Below, in pieces: positions 44,375-57,660 of a stretch of DNA of 64,000 bases. Each line of letters begins with the position of its first letter. Position 1 is the stretch's first letter. Location: positions 310,001-374,000 of the forward strand of contig NW_020290003.1 of NCBI RefSeq assembly GCF_003144195.1, written 5' to 3'. Both the position numbers and the translations under genes were made by a program. This stretch comes from Ceraceosorus guamensis (Eukaryota > Basidiomycota > Exobasidiomycetes > Ceraceosorales > Ceraceosoraceae). The notes beneath the pieces are model-generated. The model ran no database searches, was not told where the DNA came from, and saw only the letters and a list, made by a program, of their open reading frames with translations.

Positions 44375-45517
44375 ATGCGCGTAGTCTCGCACTCGCACCG
44401 CTTCAGCCCCGCAGATGCGGCGACGTGCTGGTGTGTGGCAATCATCTTTGCCATCCTAGCTATCTGCGTTGTCGCCTCAGACACAGCACATCTCCTTGAT
44501 CTTGATCACGAGCACGTCTCGCCAGACAAGGATCGCGGCGGCACGTCGGCACTCGACCGCACCAGATCCGTCATTGAGCGTCAAAGGAGACAGACTCATT
44601 CTCACGTCGAGATGGGCAGAAAAGCGCGTCATCTCCACCACAAGCACGACAGGCCTGTCGCCGCTGTGTATCGCGGACCGGTCGGCTGCGAGGGATGCTC
44701 GGAGAGCGTTGCCAAGCTGCTCAGAGATTCGCCTCCCCATTTTCGCGTGCACTATCTTGGTCCTGACGAGACTCACGATGTGTCTCCGCAGACGCTCAGC
44801 CACCTCGACCTCTTCGCATGGCCAGGTGGCGGTGATGATCAGAACGCCGACTATCTGAAGGTGGCCAACTACACAAAGGCACTGCGAGACTTTGTCAGTG
44901 GTGGCGGCAAGTACGCAGGATTTTGTATGGGTGCCTTCCTGGCAAGAGGACAAGCGAGCAACGAGACATTCTTCGGCCTACTCCCGGAAGGATCATGGGT
45001 CAGCTCGGAGCGCTTCGAAAAGAATGCCCAGGTCAAAGGCGATGAAGACACCATCATTCTGACAGACTGGACCTTTCACACTGGTCCCAAAAAAGGAACG
45101 ACTGAAAGAGATAGATGGCAATACTTTCAAGATGGCGGCCTCGTTCACCTGGGCCCGAACGTCCCGCCTCAAACTATCATCAAAGGGCATTACACTTCCA
45201 CCAATGACGTCTGCTCAGCCATCATCCCGTACGGCAAAGGTCAGGTCGGACTTGTGGGAGTGCACCCAGAGGCTGGTGAGTACCGGCTCAATGGTGTGTG
45301 AAAGACGACGCGCTCTCACGCTCGTCTCCCTCGTCCTTATCTAGACAAAAGTTGGTACTCCGACTGGAACGGAACCAACCCCCAAGGCATCAGGTTCGAC
45401 ATTGGCCACGATTTCATTGACACACTGTGGCGGGCGGACGAGCTTCAGGCCCACCCAGTGCCTAGCACCACTACATCGACGTTGCCAACTGGGACCTCAA
45501 CCGCACCTACTCGCTAG
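44375..45517 (+). CDS. Secreted BPL_N (GATase-like) domain protein
   Basis: Two exons (44375-45275 and 45345-45517) encode 357 residues. A hydrophobic segment near the N-terminus (CWCVAIIFAILAICVVA, about 18-34) is a signal peptide or signal anchor. The core resembles the N-terminal domain of biotin-protein ligases (BPL_N, a class-I glutamine-amidotransferase-like fold): AAVYRGPVGCEGCSESVAKLL, FAWPGGGDDQ and GGGKYAGFCMGAFLA, where the Cys of GFCMGAF occupies the nucleophile elbow. No ligase or biotin-binding domain follows, so this is the stand-alone secreted form found in many fungi, whose substrate is unknown. NETF and NGTN are potential N-glycosylation sites. The C-terminal tail is Thr/Ser-rich and ends PTGTSTAPTR. 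It is unlikely to make biotinylated protein. Confidence 0.82.
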
Positions 45518-48500
45518 GGAGCAGAGCCCCTTTGCACACCATCTCATCGACTGCTTCTGCTTGTCTGGAAGCCCGCGACTGCAATAGAGTTTTCTTTTAA
45601 TGAAATTCGCTGTTCTCGTCCTCTGCCACCGTCCACGTAGGCACCATGAACCCCGCAACCGACATATACGGTGGCGAATAAGAGGCGGTGGGAGCTCCCC
45701 ATATTCTTGATTGTCGCTGATCCGACAAAAGGGCCATTCGTGAGCGAACGCGGCGAGCCTCTCAGAGAGCAAGGCTGGTCGTAAAAAGCAGAAATCCTGA
45801 GTGTCGAGGCTTTTCAACGGGTCGGAGATGCGTCTACGATGGTGTTCCGCGGCACGGGTCCAGACTAGCGTCCGATCAAGTGGCGCTTCCGCGAAAGCCA
45901 CACGAACTTGCGGTCCTTGAAACCGCAACGCGGGGCGCGCGCAGCCTTCTCGAGCGCGCGTCTTGACTTCGATGTGTGAGCGATGGCCGCGGGGCTCTAC
46001 CGGCGGAGTGAGGTCGTGTGTCCTTCATGCCGTTTCGTCGTACCCGATGCAGTATTGGCAGCAATTTTGTGATGAACCGTGAATGTATCTAGGCTGTATG
46101 GATGGATTGGATGGGATTGGGATGGGATTGGGATGTATATGCCCAACCCTCGTTCTGCGCGCGGCCGCCCCGGGCTGTTGTGATGTGTGGACGTAGGAAA
46201 GTAACCTTCGTCTCACTTCACATGCGTCACACAGTCGTTCGCATTCGCAAGGGTCTGAGTTGATATGTAACTGGCACAGCAAGCTTGACCCATGAAAGGG
46301 GCTTCATTTCATGCATCGGGTACGTAAGCCTCTCACACCGCGTGGCTGACCTTGGATCGGGTCGCTGTGGAAGCACGAGCTGGTAATACCGCACGGCGAG
46401 CGTTGACGGGTCTTGGCGGAGCTGGTGGACCCTTGAGCTGCCATGCATCAGAATGTATTCATTTAGACGCGGATTCTAGAGGTAGCAGAGGTTCAGAAGC
46501 GCAGGAAGATACGCACACAGCCGGAACACGACTCAGCTTCGGGGCTTGACCGGCTTTCCAGATGATAGCCATCAGCCACAGGGTAGGGTAAAAGCGGTGG
46601 CGCAGCGCCACCCCCAACAGAAATGACGCCTCAATTGGTGATCTGGAGCTGAAGCGATGCTCGTATATGGACGGGTGGCTCGGATCCATATACAGCGGCG
46701 GAGGGGAGTGTTCAAAGATCGGCAAGTCTCGGTTGGAGTCGGAGAAACATCCGCCACGACGTTGAGGCTGAAGCAAGCATGCCATAGCTGCTGAGTGTTC
46801 GATTGTCATGCACCGACGGGGATGTGGCGTGTGTATGGCGCCGCGGCGAACATAGACTGAGCTCACAGTCACGAAATAAAGCTACAACAGCAACAGCGCA
46901 AAGGCGTGTTATACGAGGTATTGCTCGAGCTCTTCGTGCTGCTGATGCTGCTGATTCGCGTGCGTGAGACGTCGAGTCAAGCCACTCACGTCTCAATGGA
47001 ACTTAAGTGTGGTGAGTTCGCTTCGCCGTTGCTTCGCCGCTATTTCGGGGGGATGATGAGCCGCCGCTACTCCTGACCTCGACTTCTCAACCCGATCATG
47101 AGCTTAGCTTCAATTAAGCTTCAGCATGGCGAATCTTGGAGAAAAGAGGCTGCCATGGTCTCTCTGATTACCGCGACGAGAGGCACGTTCCGCCTGACAG
47201 CCAACGCTTGAAGCGTCGACGAGTGATGGCCGTCAGGTCGAGGCTTTGAGCGCGCTAAATCGACCCGGACCCCAATCGTGAATGCCAATGATGCTTCTGC
47301 TCTTGGTGGTCACACGACGTTTCGTATGTGTGCTTGCCAGCAGCTGTCACCTGGTTGTGTTGCGGACATTGGGATTCGACGGAGCTTCGTGCCAAGCCAC
47401 AAAAAGAAGCCCAGCCCTGCATGCCTCGCCCCTCGTGCAGCGGCAAGCAGCCAGCATGCAGCAGGCCGCGTGTCTGCGCCACTTTGCGCTAGCCGAGGTC
47501 CAGAGCCGCCTCACGTGTCTCGATTCAAGATCATTCAAGAGTTAACCAATTTGAATCATGGATCGAAATGCCCTTCGTCGTCAAAGCCGCCTCAAGAGTC
47601 TTTGAGGATGATGAGTGAGTTGTGCTGCTAATCAAGAGTCCATCGAAGGTCCCGTCTCATTCTTTCATGAGCCGACAAACGACTCCCTCAATTCAGTCTT
47701 TGACTCGGGTCCTCGACTGCGCCCGTGTAGCAAAGAGTCAAGTCTTGAGTCGGTCAGCACGTCAGCTGAGTTAATTCCGCCGAGCTGACGTGCGCGTGCG
47801 CGGTGCACGTTGTCGCGCGCCGATCACGAGGGACAGCCTATGTGCCTGTCTGCAGACCTATTTACGGCAGACAAAACAAAACATCGGCCCGCTACACGAT
47901 TTGAATCTGAATCTGAATAAGGGAGACGTCTGCTCTGCGCGTGACCATTCGTGATTGAATTGCAAGCTCAGCACCGGCTAACGGATCTCCAGCTGATGGG
48001 CTCATCACTCGTGACTCGCAAACCTCGATGAGACTCTTTGGGACATCGAGCACGTAAGCAAAGAGAGCGCTCTTCAGCGCCGCAGACGCACGGTCAACGG
48101 TCTCGAGCTGTTGGCCAACGGTGTTCAACGACAACACACCCACACCCACATCCTTTCCCATCTCAACCACGAGTACAACAGGCATCACACCGAGGGAAGC
48201 AACAACAAGCCGAGAAACACCCAGTCGCGCCTGGCCTCTACTCTCCTGCTACGCTCACGCCGTCTATGCACCTCTTGCTCTCATCTTTGCAACATCTCAC
48301 TGCACCTCCGTCACTTTGCTTATCGGCCTTTCGACGTGCCTAGCTAAGCGGTCGTACCATTGGCGTCCCCTTCCGCAACGGCCTGAGCTTGGCTTTCATC
48401 GAGCCCGCCATCTGCCTGCCTTGCCTGTCTTACCTTTCCTGGCGTGCACATGCAGGTAACAGTGCTAAGCGTACACACAACCCATCAACACTACGTCACG

Positions 48501-48676
48501 CGACCTTGGCGAAGGGCTGTGATAGCATTGTCCTGTTGCCTTGCTCAAATAGAGCCCAAGCTGGGCAGTGCATGGGTATCTGTACCCGCCAGCCACTCTC
48601 ACTTGTTACTAGGACAGGAATGCTAAGCGCAATCTCCACGCCTTCGGCATTGTGAATCACGTTGCTCATTGGCATC
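45518..48676. other. Intergenic region
   Basis: I can support no gene in these 3.2 kb. Short GGGAT-type tandem sequence occurs at 46107-46136. TCGTGA/TCACGA half-sites occur at 47274 and 47947, and GAGTC-rich stretches at 47620-47760. The last 600 bases are C/T/CA-rich (CACACCCACACCCACATCC near 48137) and probably include the PDE promoter and leader, with several short upstream ATGs. Confidence 0.5.
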
Positions 48677-51600
48677 ATGACTCCAGGTTCGAGCGCGTCG
48701 AACGCCGATCTCCTTTCAGCTCCTGCCAGAAGCTATCACACTTCAAGTCACGCTGACGGCTCACCAGGCCTCTCCGCCAGCTCCGGATCTAATAGCAGCA
48801 GCGACGGCACGACAACGCCAGCGAAGAATAGAGCAGGTCAGACATCAAAGGCGTCTAGATCGCGCAGCGTGGATGTCGGCGAGGCTATGACGCCTGGTCG
48901 AGTGTCAGACAGTGCCCGCACCGCACCTTCCTCTCCTGCTTCAGGAGCACCTTCTGTTGGCCGAACTCTCCAAAATACGTACAAGGCCCTTCAGCTACGA
49001 GCGCGGAGGAGTCTGCTGGACTTGCGCGTTGGTGGTAGCGGATCCGCTCGCCGTCATGAGGGGCTACATGGTGCAACTCGCCAGCTCCACCCTCACGCGC
49101 GTGACGGCAGTCTTCATCCTCTCCCCGCGAGAACTGCGAGTCAGGGATTCGGGACTAGCGAGAGCAAGCTCGGACGTCGGGCAGCCGATATGGATGGTAG
49201 TCTCGGCTCGCTAGTGACACCCACCACCGCGCGTCCGAGCGTTGCAGAGGAGCGCCGAGGGTCGGGTGGGACGGTGAAGGGATCCCGATGGGGCATACGT
49301 CCCAGTTCAAGACCCTCCTCCAGCGGATCTGGCGCGGCCAGCTCCACACAAGGGTCATCACCATGGTCAAATCGGCGTAGGAGGGAAAGAGATGAGTCGT
49401 CGAGACAGGGAGCTGCGCTGCACACCTCATCGCTCGCGGGATACGGCGCCTCACCGGACGTAGGTGACTATGCAGATGCTCTTGCCATGGGCCCCTCTCC
49501 TTCGACCCAGTCGCGCTTATTACCTCCTGTAGACGTTGACGGAAGCGATGCGAGGGCCTTGCAAGGCGTTCAAGCCGGTCCTTCGAACGGCCTAGGTAGT
49601 CTAGCCTCTTTCTCCTTCCCGCACGACGCGGCGTTCTTGCGCACACGAGCGCAACCCTTGCAAGGCATGGATGGCGGAATGCGGCATCCAAGCCCTACTG
49701 ACACGAAGTCAGCCTCGGTGAAGTGGCTTCCAAACTCTCCAACGACCCCGCTGGCTTCGCATTTCAACCATCGCCGTCCTAGCGTCATTGGGCACGCGCA
49801 TCGAAGCAGTGCAACGAATGCGGAGAGGAGAAGAGCCAGCGACAATCCTCCCTGCACATGTCCTGCTGTGCTACCCCGACGTCACTCTGAGCTTCCTGTG
49901 TTGGTCCCATCGTACCTCTCACCCTCACCATCCCGATCCATCCTGGAGCAGCCAAGCGCTGCGAGCCCTGCCCTGTCGAGACGACGCTCAGTGAGGCCAA
50001 GTGCGGCGCGGAATAGACTCGTCACGCAGATGGCAAGCTGGGACTTTTGCAGTCTTGATCTCAGCGACGAGGATATCCGCTCTGCATGCGAGATCGTCTT
50101 CGAAGCCGTTCTGAGTGCCCCGATACCTCGCAATGTGCTGGACCAGCCGCCGGTCCTTCACGATGCAACTTACTCGGCTCAAACAAGCACATCCACCTCG
50201 GAATCGCCCTGGACGACTCTCGGAGAGCATCTCGGCGTGACGATGGACGCTGTGCGACGCGTCTTGGATAGCATCATGGACCTCTATCACTCTTCAAATG
50301 CGTATCACAACTTCAATCACGCTGCAGACGTACTTCAAGCTTTGTATGCGCTACTGGTGGACTTGAAAGCCGTTCCAAGCCTCTCACCAACTAGCACGGC
50401 AGCTTGGGATCCAGCCTCATCGCCCCTTTCGCCTCAAGACGCGCTTGCACTACTGTTTGCAGCCATTGGTCACGACGCTGGTCATCCTGGACTGTCCAAC
50501 GCTTATTTGTCCAACGCATCGGCGCCGATAGCGATCGCCTTCAGATGCGGTGCTCCTGAACATGGTAACGCAGAGGAGGGCAAAGCGAAAGACGAAGTCG
50601 GCAGCGATGACAGCCTTGTCAAACCAGCAAAGGGCAGTCCGCTGGAGAGCTATCACGCAATCCTCTTCGAGGGCTTGATGGAGCGTTGTGGCTTGGCGCA
50701 TCTTCTCTGGGCCGAACCGGGCGCTCGATCCGAGTTTGGAGAGGTCATCAGATCCTGCATCCTTGCGACCGACATGGCCATCCACTCCTCCTTCGTAAGC
50801 GCTCTCTTCACCTTCGAAGCCCGGCTGTACGACGAGCCTGTCGTCAGTGATGGCAGAGATCGGGCGCAGAGGATTCGTGCACAGCCTCGGAGCGAGCGCA
50901 CACTGCTTTGCGCAGCTTTGCTGAAATGTGCAGACATCAGCAACCCAGTTCGAGCTCGCAGCGTCGGTCGACGATGGAGCGTCGCACTGCGAAAGGAGTG
51001 GGAGCGTCAAAGCGCTCTGGAGGAGGAATGCGGACTTCCTGTCACTGCGGGTGCTGCTAACAAATGCAAGCACAAGAGACGATCGGCTGCTCCGGTATCC
51101 ATGCCACCTCTTCCTGGTTCTCCCTCAGCCAACGAGGACGGTTTGAGGAGGACAAGCGCTGCGCAGATGGTTGCTCAACTCGGCGGAGGCGGAGGCGCCG
51201 CTGCTGAGATTGTGGAAGTAAGCTTGAATGACCTGGCCGCTGCTGGTGAGCTAGAGGAAGAGCGCGCGCTAGCAAGAGGGCAGGTCGCTTTTGTCAACGC
51301 TTTTGTAGCGCCGCTGATGGTGGCTATCGCGAAACTTTTGCCGAGTGAGTCAAGCTCCTCTTTGCTCGCGAGCACGTCGAGTCGCTGACCGATGAATCCC
51401 GCCCCACGTAGGTCTCGACGCATATCTACAGCTTGCTATCGACAACAAGGCTTTATGGGAGAAGCATCTCGAAGCAGTTGAGGCGCGAATACTTGCGGAG
51501 GGGCCTTCAAAACAAAGCTCACCTCCAAGAAACCCATCGATGACCGCTTTATCCATCGCAGACGAGCAACTTGCTCAGCTTCACGGACGTTCTGCGATAT

Positions 51601-52241
51601 CCTTGTCCATGCTGGATAGCGAGAGATTACGACTTCCTTCGATCTTTCTGCCGCCAGTGGGCAATGTTCCTCTGGATGCACAGAGTTGCAGAGAACAGGT
51701 GCAGCGAGCTATCGACGACGCTCTTATTGGCGCCGTTCGTGCGTGGAAGGTTCCTGTGCCTGAAGGAGTCACAGCGGATCACCCTCTGATTGCGATTGAC
51801 GTGGCGGATGCCAGCAAAGCATCGACGGCGGCGACGCCGGACGCGGCAGATGATCGTCAAAGGTGCGCCTCGAGCGCGAGCCTCGCGTCCTCAATTCGCT
51901 CGGCGGCGTCGTCGACCCCGGCCACAGCGCACTCTACTTCGACAGCAGCGACGAGCAGCGCATCGGGCGTGTTGGGATTGGGCAAAGTGGATCTCCATTG
52001 GTCTGCCCTCAAGTCGCAGCTCACGGCGCCGTCTAGCAGGCATGAAGATTTGTCTGTTGGTCTCGCACCAGCACTACCTCCGATCACTGCTTCAACATCT
52101 AGTCTGGAAAGGCCCACATCGTCCCTGTATGACGTTCAAGTGCCTTCCCCAGCGCCTACTCCTGGACATGCTAGTCAGTCGCGGCGAAAAACGCCCATCA
52201 GCGTCATGCGTCGGCTTTCTGCGTGGAGCAGCTCCAAATGA
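48677..52241 (+). CDS. 3',5'-cyclic-nucleotide phosphodiesterase (class I)
   Basis: Two exons (48677-51344 and 51412-52241) encode 1165 residues. The enzyme hydrolyses cAMP and so damps PKA signalling. The catalytic domain covers about residues 460-890: YHNFNHAADV (from 543) with metal ligands, GHDAGHPGLSN (from 598), ILATDMAIH, and KCADISNP with Asp753. The N-terminal 460 residues are Ser/Pro/Arg-rich and probably disordered, and the C-terminal 270 are Ser/Ala-rich. The catalytic domain itself carries a low-complexity insertion of about 70 residues (KHKRRSAAPVSMPPLPGS to GGGGGAAAE). The first ATG in frame is 48677; the preceding TTG at 48662 is not a start. Fungal relatives are the high-affinity Pde2/Pde1-type enzymes, but this one is much longer. 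Some catalytic-loop residues are shared with other HD-type PDEs. Confidence 0.92.
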
Positions 52242-52800
52242 GAAGGGTGGCGCGTTGCAAGATCTCCACCAGCGAGGCACTTGCCTACCTCTGAGTCTAT
52301 ACGGACTATCTGCTAGCGCTCCACCCCAACCTCCCTCGGCAACGCATTCACTCTGGTCTCCCCAGTCGCCCACATGGTGCCATCTTCATTTGCGACTTCG
52401 CATCGACCTTGCGCGCAAGTCGCTCTAGAGCAGCTCTTCCTCACATGTGCTTCGTTTCGTATCATCAATTCGATGCACTCATTGCAGAGACGTTTGATCA
52501 TCAGTCACCAGTTGCATCAAATTTGAGCGAGTGGCGAAGGATCACTTTTCGAGAGCAGGCATCCGCGCATTCGGAAAGATGTGAATTCTTGAATGATCTG
52601 TCAACTCCAGCTGGGGGACACTGCGATGAACAGATACGATGCGGAAAGATGGCTGGCTTTGAGGGAGTCTCAGAGAAAAGGCGCAAATAAGAGGCAGTGG
52701 AAAGGTGGGCGTCGATGGGCGTCTTGGGCTGATTCTGCATGTGCTAGTGTTACAAGATCTCATTGATTCGCTCGATCAAATTCTGACTTGAGCAAATTTG
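52242..52800. other. Convergent stretch between PDE and glycogen synthase
   Basis: The stretch lies between the convergent PDE (+) and GSY (-) stop codons. No gene or repeat is visible; it presumably contains both 3' UTRs. Confidence 0.55.
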
Positions 52801-55703
52801 TCAGTGGCCATTCGCGCGAACGTCGTGTGCGCTAAGGGCCTCATCAGCGCGGTCAAGATCACGAGCCGAAAGAGTCTTGGAGCCTAGCAAGCCGGGTGTG
52901 CTGATACCGCTCGTGCTTCCAACTGAAGCTCCGCGCACCCTGTTCTTCATGACCAGAGCTGTGAACACAAGCAATGCTTCAAGTCTCAGCACATCGTCCT
53001 TCGACCCAGGCACGAGCAGAAATGAACTCACGAAACTTGAAGACTTCTTCGTCTTCATCGTCTTTCGAATCGTTGATGGCCTTCCAGAAAGAGCTGCCCT
53101 TGTAATCGCTCGTGGACAGACCCTGCATATCCTGCAAAGCGCCAAGGACAATGCGTCAAAGATTGAATCGCCGGCTACTCGCTGCTCACATATCAGTGCA
53201 CTCACTTCGCTAAGGGTCGCATAATCGCCAGGAGTGGCCGCTCCTCGGAAACGAGGAGACGCCGGCACGGAGAGGGGCGGACCGACTTTATTCGCAGAGT
53301 CGAAGTACCCAGGATCCTCATCTTCGTCCACAAAGGAGTCGGGATAGGCGCGTCTCAACGCGAGCTGCCGCGCCTTGGCATACTCGAGCCCCAGCTTTTT
53401 CCAATCGAGCACTGTCGCGCAAGACGTTCTCCTGTCAGATATACTTGGCTTCGGGCCGCTAGACTCAAGCACTCACGTTCAGACAACCTCTCAGTACGGT
53501 TGCGCTGGTTGATTCGCTGCCTTCTGGTCTTCATGCAGTATCCCATCATCTGATCTGTCAGCTGATTAACACTGTCCTCCACGCTCTTCATGCGGCGATC
53601 AACGATGTAGATGCCATAATCTTCACTGTTCTCGAGGGTGTCTTCCATAAAGCATCCAAAGCCTGACAGATTCGTCGTGATGGAAGGAATGCCCATGACA
53701 GTGCATTCAGCAGGAGTCTGTTCGAGAAAGCGTAGAGGTGAGCTGCTGAGAATGTCTGCGCTGGCTGCTTCACAAAGTGCGCTACTCACGTAGCCCCAAG
53801 GCTCGTAGTACGATGGGAAGACTCCCAAGTGACATCCTCGCACGAATTCCTCGTAGTCAAGGCCCAGAATGGGGTTGTTTGCATTGAGGAACTCCGGGTG
53901 GAAAATCATCTTAACTCGATCATGAGAGCGATTGAAGAGCTGGACGCGTCGGATTTGGTTCAGAATGGGGTCTGCTCCGTCGTCTGCCATGTTGTGGGTA
54001 ACAACAGGAGGCAGCGAATTACGCTTGAGGGCAAAGATGCGTCGTTTAAGGAGAATGCGATCTTGCTCAGACAGTAATGTCTCAGGATCGACAATGTCCG
54101 GGTTTCCCTCGCTGCAGTATCCAGGCACCAAGGAGCGATCAGCACTCGCGGAGAGAATTTTAGTCTCGTGCTCGAACGAGCAGAGTGGACGTACCCATTG
54201 TATCTGGCTGTGCGCTCAAAGAGGCGCTCGCCTATGCGCTGCTGGATTTGATCCACAGTGTCACGCAACTGCTTGGTGACTGCCTGTCCCTTGAGCGCTT
54301 CGATGGTGTAGCTCTTCGTAGCCGCAGGCATGATGATGAAAGCCACCACAGTCATCTTTGAGCCGGCTTTCTGCAGGCGATGGTTCAGGCGGGCAAGCGA
54401 CTCGATGAACATGTCTGCTCCCTTGTTCCTGTACTCATAACGTCCAGCAGTGAAGAAATACTATGAGATTTAGGGCGGTAGCGGAAAAACGCGTCGAGGG
54501 GTCAGCTTTGCAGCGTGGAGCCAGAATCTGGCGCGTCAAACTGGACTCACAAGGGTGTTATCAAGGTCAAAGTCGTAGTGACCATAGAAGTGCCCCTTGA
54601 TAAACTCGTTGATCTTTTGTTTGCTCACAGCGTGCAAGTTCTGGAATTCGTGCATCGCAGAAAACTTGACCACGTTCAGCCCATTTGGCAAGACTCCATC
54701 AGGCTTCCTCTTGAGCAGGTGCTCCGACTCGTAAGCCGTGATGTGGCTGACCGTAGTGAAGACGTCAGCGCAGTGGGCTGCGCTTCGCTCAATGCAATAG
54801 CGATGGTAGATGCCCCTCTTGCCTGCCTCATGATCCACATCAAAGTACTGCAGATTGTTGTAGAAGTCCACAGATCCAGCGCAGAGATATCGACCAAGCA
54901 AGGTAGCGTGGGTTGTGAAAATAGTCGTCACGTCAATCCTGCGCTTGCGACACAGCGGAATCGCCAGGCCTGCCTGCCACTCGTGGAAGTGCGCAATAAT
55001 TGCCCGCTTCTTTTCTTGGATCGCAAACTACAACGAGGACAAGCGCGTCAGGAAAGTCTGTTCGCATGCCTGCAAATCCGTTCTCACGCTCAGCATCATG
55101 CAGGACTTCCTGTGCTACTCACCTCGCCTAAAAACCAAGCTACCAGGTAACCAAGGACCAAGGTCTCGTTGGTCTCGTGGTCGTGCGATGGGGTTGGAAT
55201 TCCTGCAAGGTTCCACAGATCGCCCTTCCATTCGTCCAAGCGATGGTACATGCTACCAGTGTCGAAGAGCAGCACTTTGGGAGCGCGGTCGATCAGCCAT
55301 CGTCCATATAGGAACTTGACTCCCCTCTCCTTCATGCTGTTGAGTGTGTTTCGCAGCGGCTCATTCTCGGGCTCCATCGCTTCCACTTCCATAGGAGCTG
55401 TCTTGTAGGACAAGGGTCCGATTAGACAGTATCGATCCCCATACTCTTGTGCTGTCACTGGGGCTTTAGTCTTGATCACGGTGTAGATACCGCCCACTGT
55501 CGATGAGAGCGGGATCAGCGTTAGATGTATGCCGCTGTAGCATGTATGTCTCCGACCCAGCCCAAGAAGGGCTCTCCGAAGCGGACCCGTTCGCCTTCAA
55601 AGCAGGACGTTTGCCAGCTTCGCTCACCTTTGTTTGCGACTTCCCATGCGCACTCGAAGAGCAGAGGGTTCCGTACATCGCGAACCACAGGTGCTTGAGA
55701 CAT
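52801..55703 (-). CDS. GSY1: Glycogen [starch] synthase
   Basis: This enzyme extends glycogen by alpha-1,4 transfer of glucose from UDP-glucose (GT3 family). Nine minus-strand exons close in phase to 739 residues: 55703-55628, 55496-55123, 55027-54551, 54460-54195, 54111-53790, 53717-53477, 53411-53206, 53131-53032 and 52958-52801. Seen are [16 protein letters not shown] (UDP-glucose loop), [28 protein letters not shown]...[28 protein letters not shown] (donor site) and the Arg-rich cluster [17 protein letters not shown], which in the family senses glucose-6-phosphate. The C-terminal tail is acidic then Ser/Gly-rich, where regulatory phosphorylation sites usually lie. The length is typical for fungi. 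Its eight introns make it the most intron-rich fully resolved gene here. It lies tail-to-tail with the PDE gene, a regulator of the cAMP pathway that controls glycogen in yeast. Confidence 0.97.
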
Positions 55704-57660
55704 TGTCGCGGAGTAGTTCGTTCGGGTGCGAGTACGAATGCCGTCGCAAGGGAGCGTAGCGCTACGACAACTTGATGAGACTGACAGTGAAAGCCGGAAG
55801 AGAGCGCGGATGTGACGCTTGAGGAGTGTCAATCGAGAATGCTCTCACACATAGGATAAGGGGATGAAAGTTAGGATATGATGGTGGAAGGCTCTCCCCA
55901 ACGTGTGCTGTGGGGGAGCGAGCGTGTGGAGTCGATCAATTAGTTGGCCCCGGCGCCCACCAGCGCAGCCACATCACCTCACGCCAAACGCTATTCGCGC
56001 GTCATAGCTCGACTTGGCTAGCTGCTGGACTTGTGCACAGTTGACGTGAAACTCGTATCACAGACTGTGACTCTTTGGCAGAGCCGCCCGCCCTTACCCC
56101 GCCGCAATGAGCGCATCTCGCAAGCTCGCCTCGGCTAACTTCTCGCCCTGCACTTGACTCACCACTCAACTGGTGACTGCGCTGTCCAACCTCCCCACTC
56201 AGACTGCTACGACGTGCGTCCGTGCATGCAATCCAAACTACTCGATCACGACCTTGCTACGACTCTGTGCTGGAGCGGCAAGCAGCAGCTGCCATATGCA
56301 TGAGACGGCGTTGCGCCGCTGGCGCGGCGGGGGCGGGCAGGAACAGCGCAGTCGAGCCACGCCCAGCATGTGCAAGCATATGAGCCAGTCCTTGATCGAC
56401 CGCAGGCGCGCAGACATGCTGCATGCACGAGCTGGCAGCAGCAGCAGCAGCAGCTGATGCGTGAGATCAAGTTCCTGGGTGATGAGACTTGCCGCGGGGT
56501 ACAACTTGCCCGAAAAGGCTGCTGGCACCACAACCGCGCGCATAAGACTCGCTGGTATTCAAGCACATGATGCATCACCATCAGCAGCACCACACGCAGC
56601 AATGATTGTGAGTGCGTACCTACTGTGGACTGTGCGGTACACTCACGCTTCGTCACTCACACTCAACAAAACAGCTACCTGCACGCTCGACTTCTTCCAG
56701 CTTCTCACGGAAGGCGGTCTGCACGATCACCCGTGGCAGGTTGTGAGCAGCAGCGCGCACTGCGCGCTGTCACACCGCTATAGATGAATGACGCACTCAA
56801 GCTGCGCATGCATGCATGCATGCGCACGGATCAGTTCGAAGCTGCTGTTGCCGTCTTCGCGCCTGCACTCGCGCCTGCGGAGGCGGCCAATTTGTCCTGT
56901 ACCGCGCGCTTTGCAGGCAAACTTGTGAACTCACATCGTGGTAGCGAGTAAGTACGGTAGATCCCAGCACCATCACAATATGGCGCGGCCACAGGGGGTG
57001 CGACACCGAATTGCCGAAGCAGCTCAATAGAGGCTTGAACATGGCCATCAGAGTCGGAGTGAAGAAAGCAAAGCAAAGCCTGGAATCCTCATCAGGAACT
57101 TTGACCCTCCAGAGCAGGCAGGATGGATGGAGGATCTGCGGTCGGAAATTGCCCGCTCGGAAGAATTTCGGGCAAGCTCTGCTCATTGCAGCGTGGAGCT
57201 CCGCATTCTCCAACTACGTGTGGGCGTTCGACAGACTGCGCTTGCAGACAGAAGAACCAAGCCAACGCGGCGTACGTGCCCAATAGTCACACTAGCCTCG
57301 GGACAGCGAATCAGCACCGTGCCGGTAACCGACAAGGAGGCGAATCATGCTTTTGCCCAGGCGGCTACCAATTCAGCTTTCCTCAAAAGTTCGTGACATA
57401 TCTGCATTGCCTAGTGTAGGCTGAAAGTTCCAAATTCGCTACGACCAGAATGTTTGGTGGTCAAGCTTCGCTGAGCATGTCGTGCTCATCATCCGATCCT
57501 CGCGCGGGGAACATCCGCCTGCGTTGAAGCTACCTCAGTCGATGATCAGAGAGTCTGATGGGTCCTCGGGTGCTCTCACCTGTACTGTACAAGCAGCTGG
57601 CGTTCGCGATCGCAAGCAAAATCAGCCTTGACTTCTCTAGTCGGCAGCCAAAGATAAAGG
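55704..57660. other. Intergenic region upstream of glycogen synthase
   Basis: The stretch holds the GSY promoter on one side and the SPO22-like 3' end on the other. A (CAG)n tract lies at 56432-56455 and a self-complementary (GCAT)n at 56806-56823. No gene is supported. The SPO22-like gene might extend a little into the right end through further small exons. Confidence 0.45.

Noticed and set aside
54515-55150. 211-codon plus-strand frame over glycogen synthase
   Set aside because: It is an antisense shadow spanning exons and an intron of a firmly supported gene.
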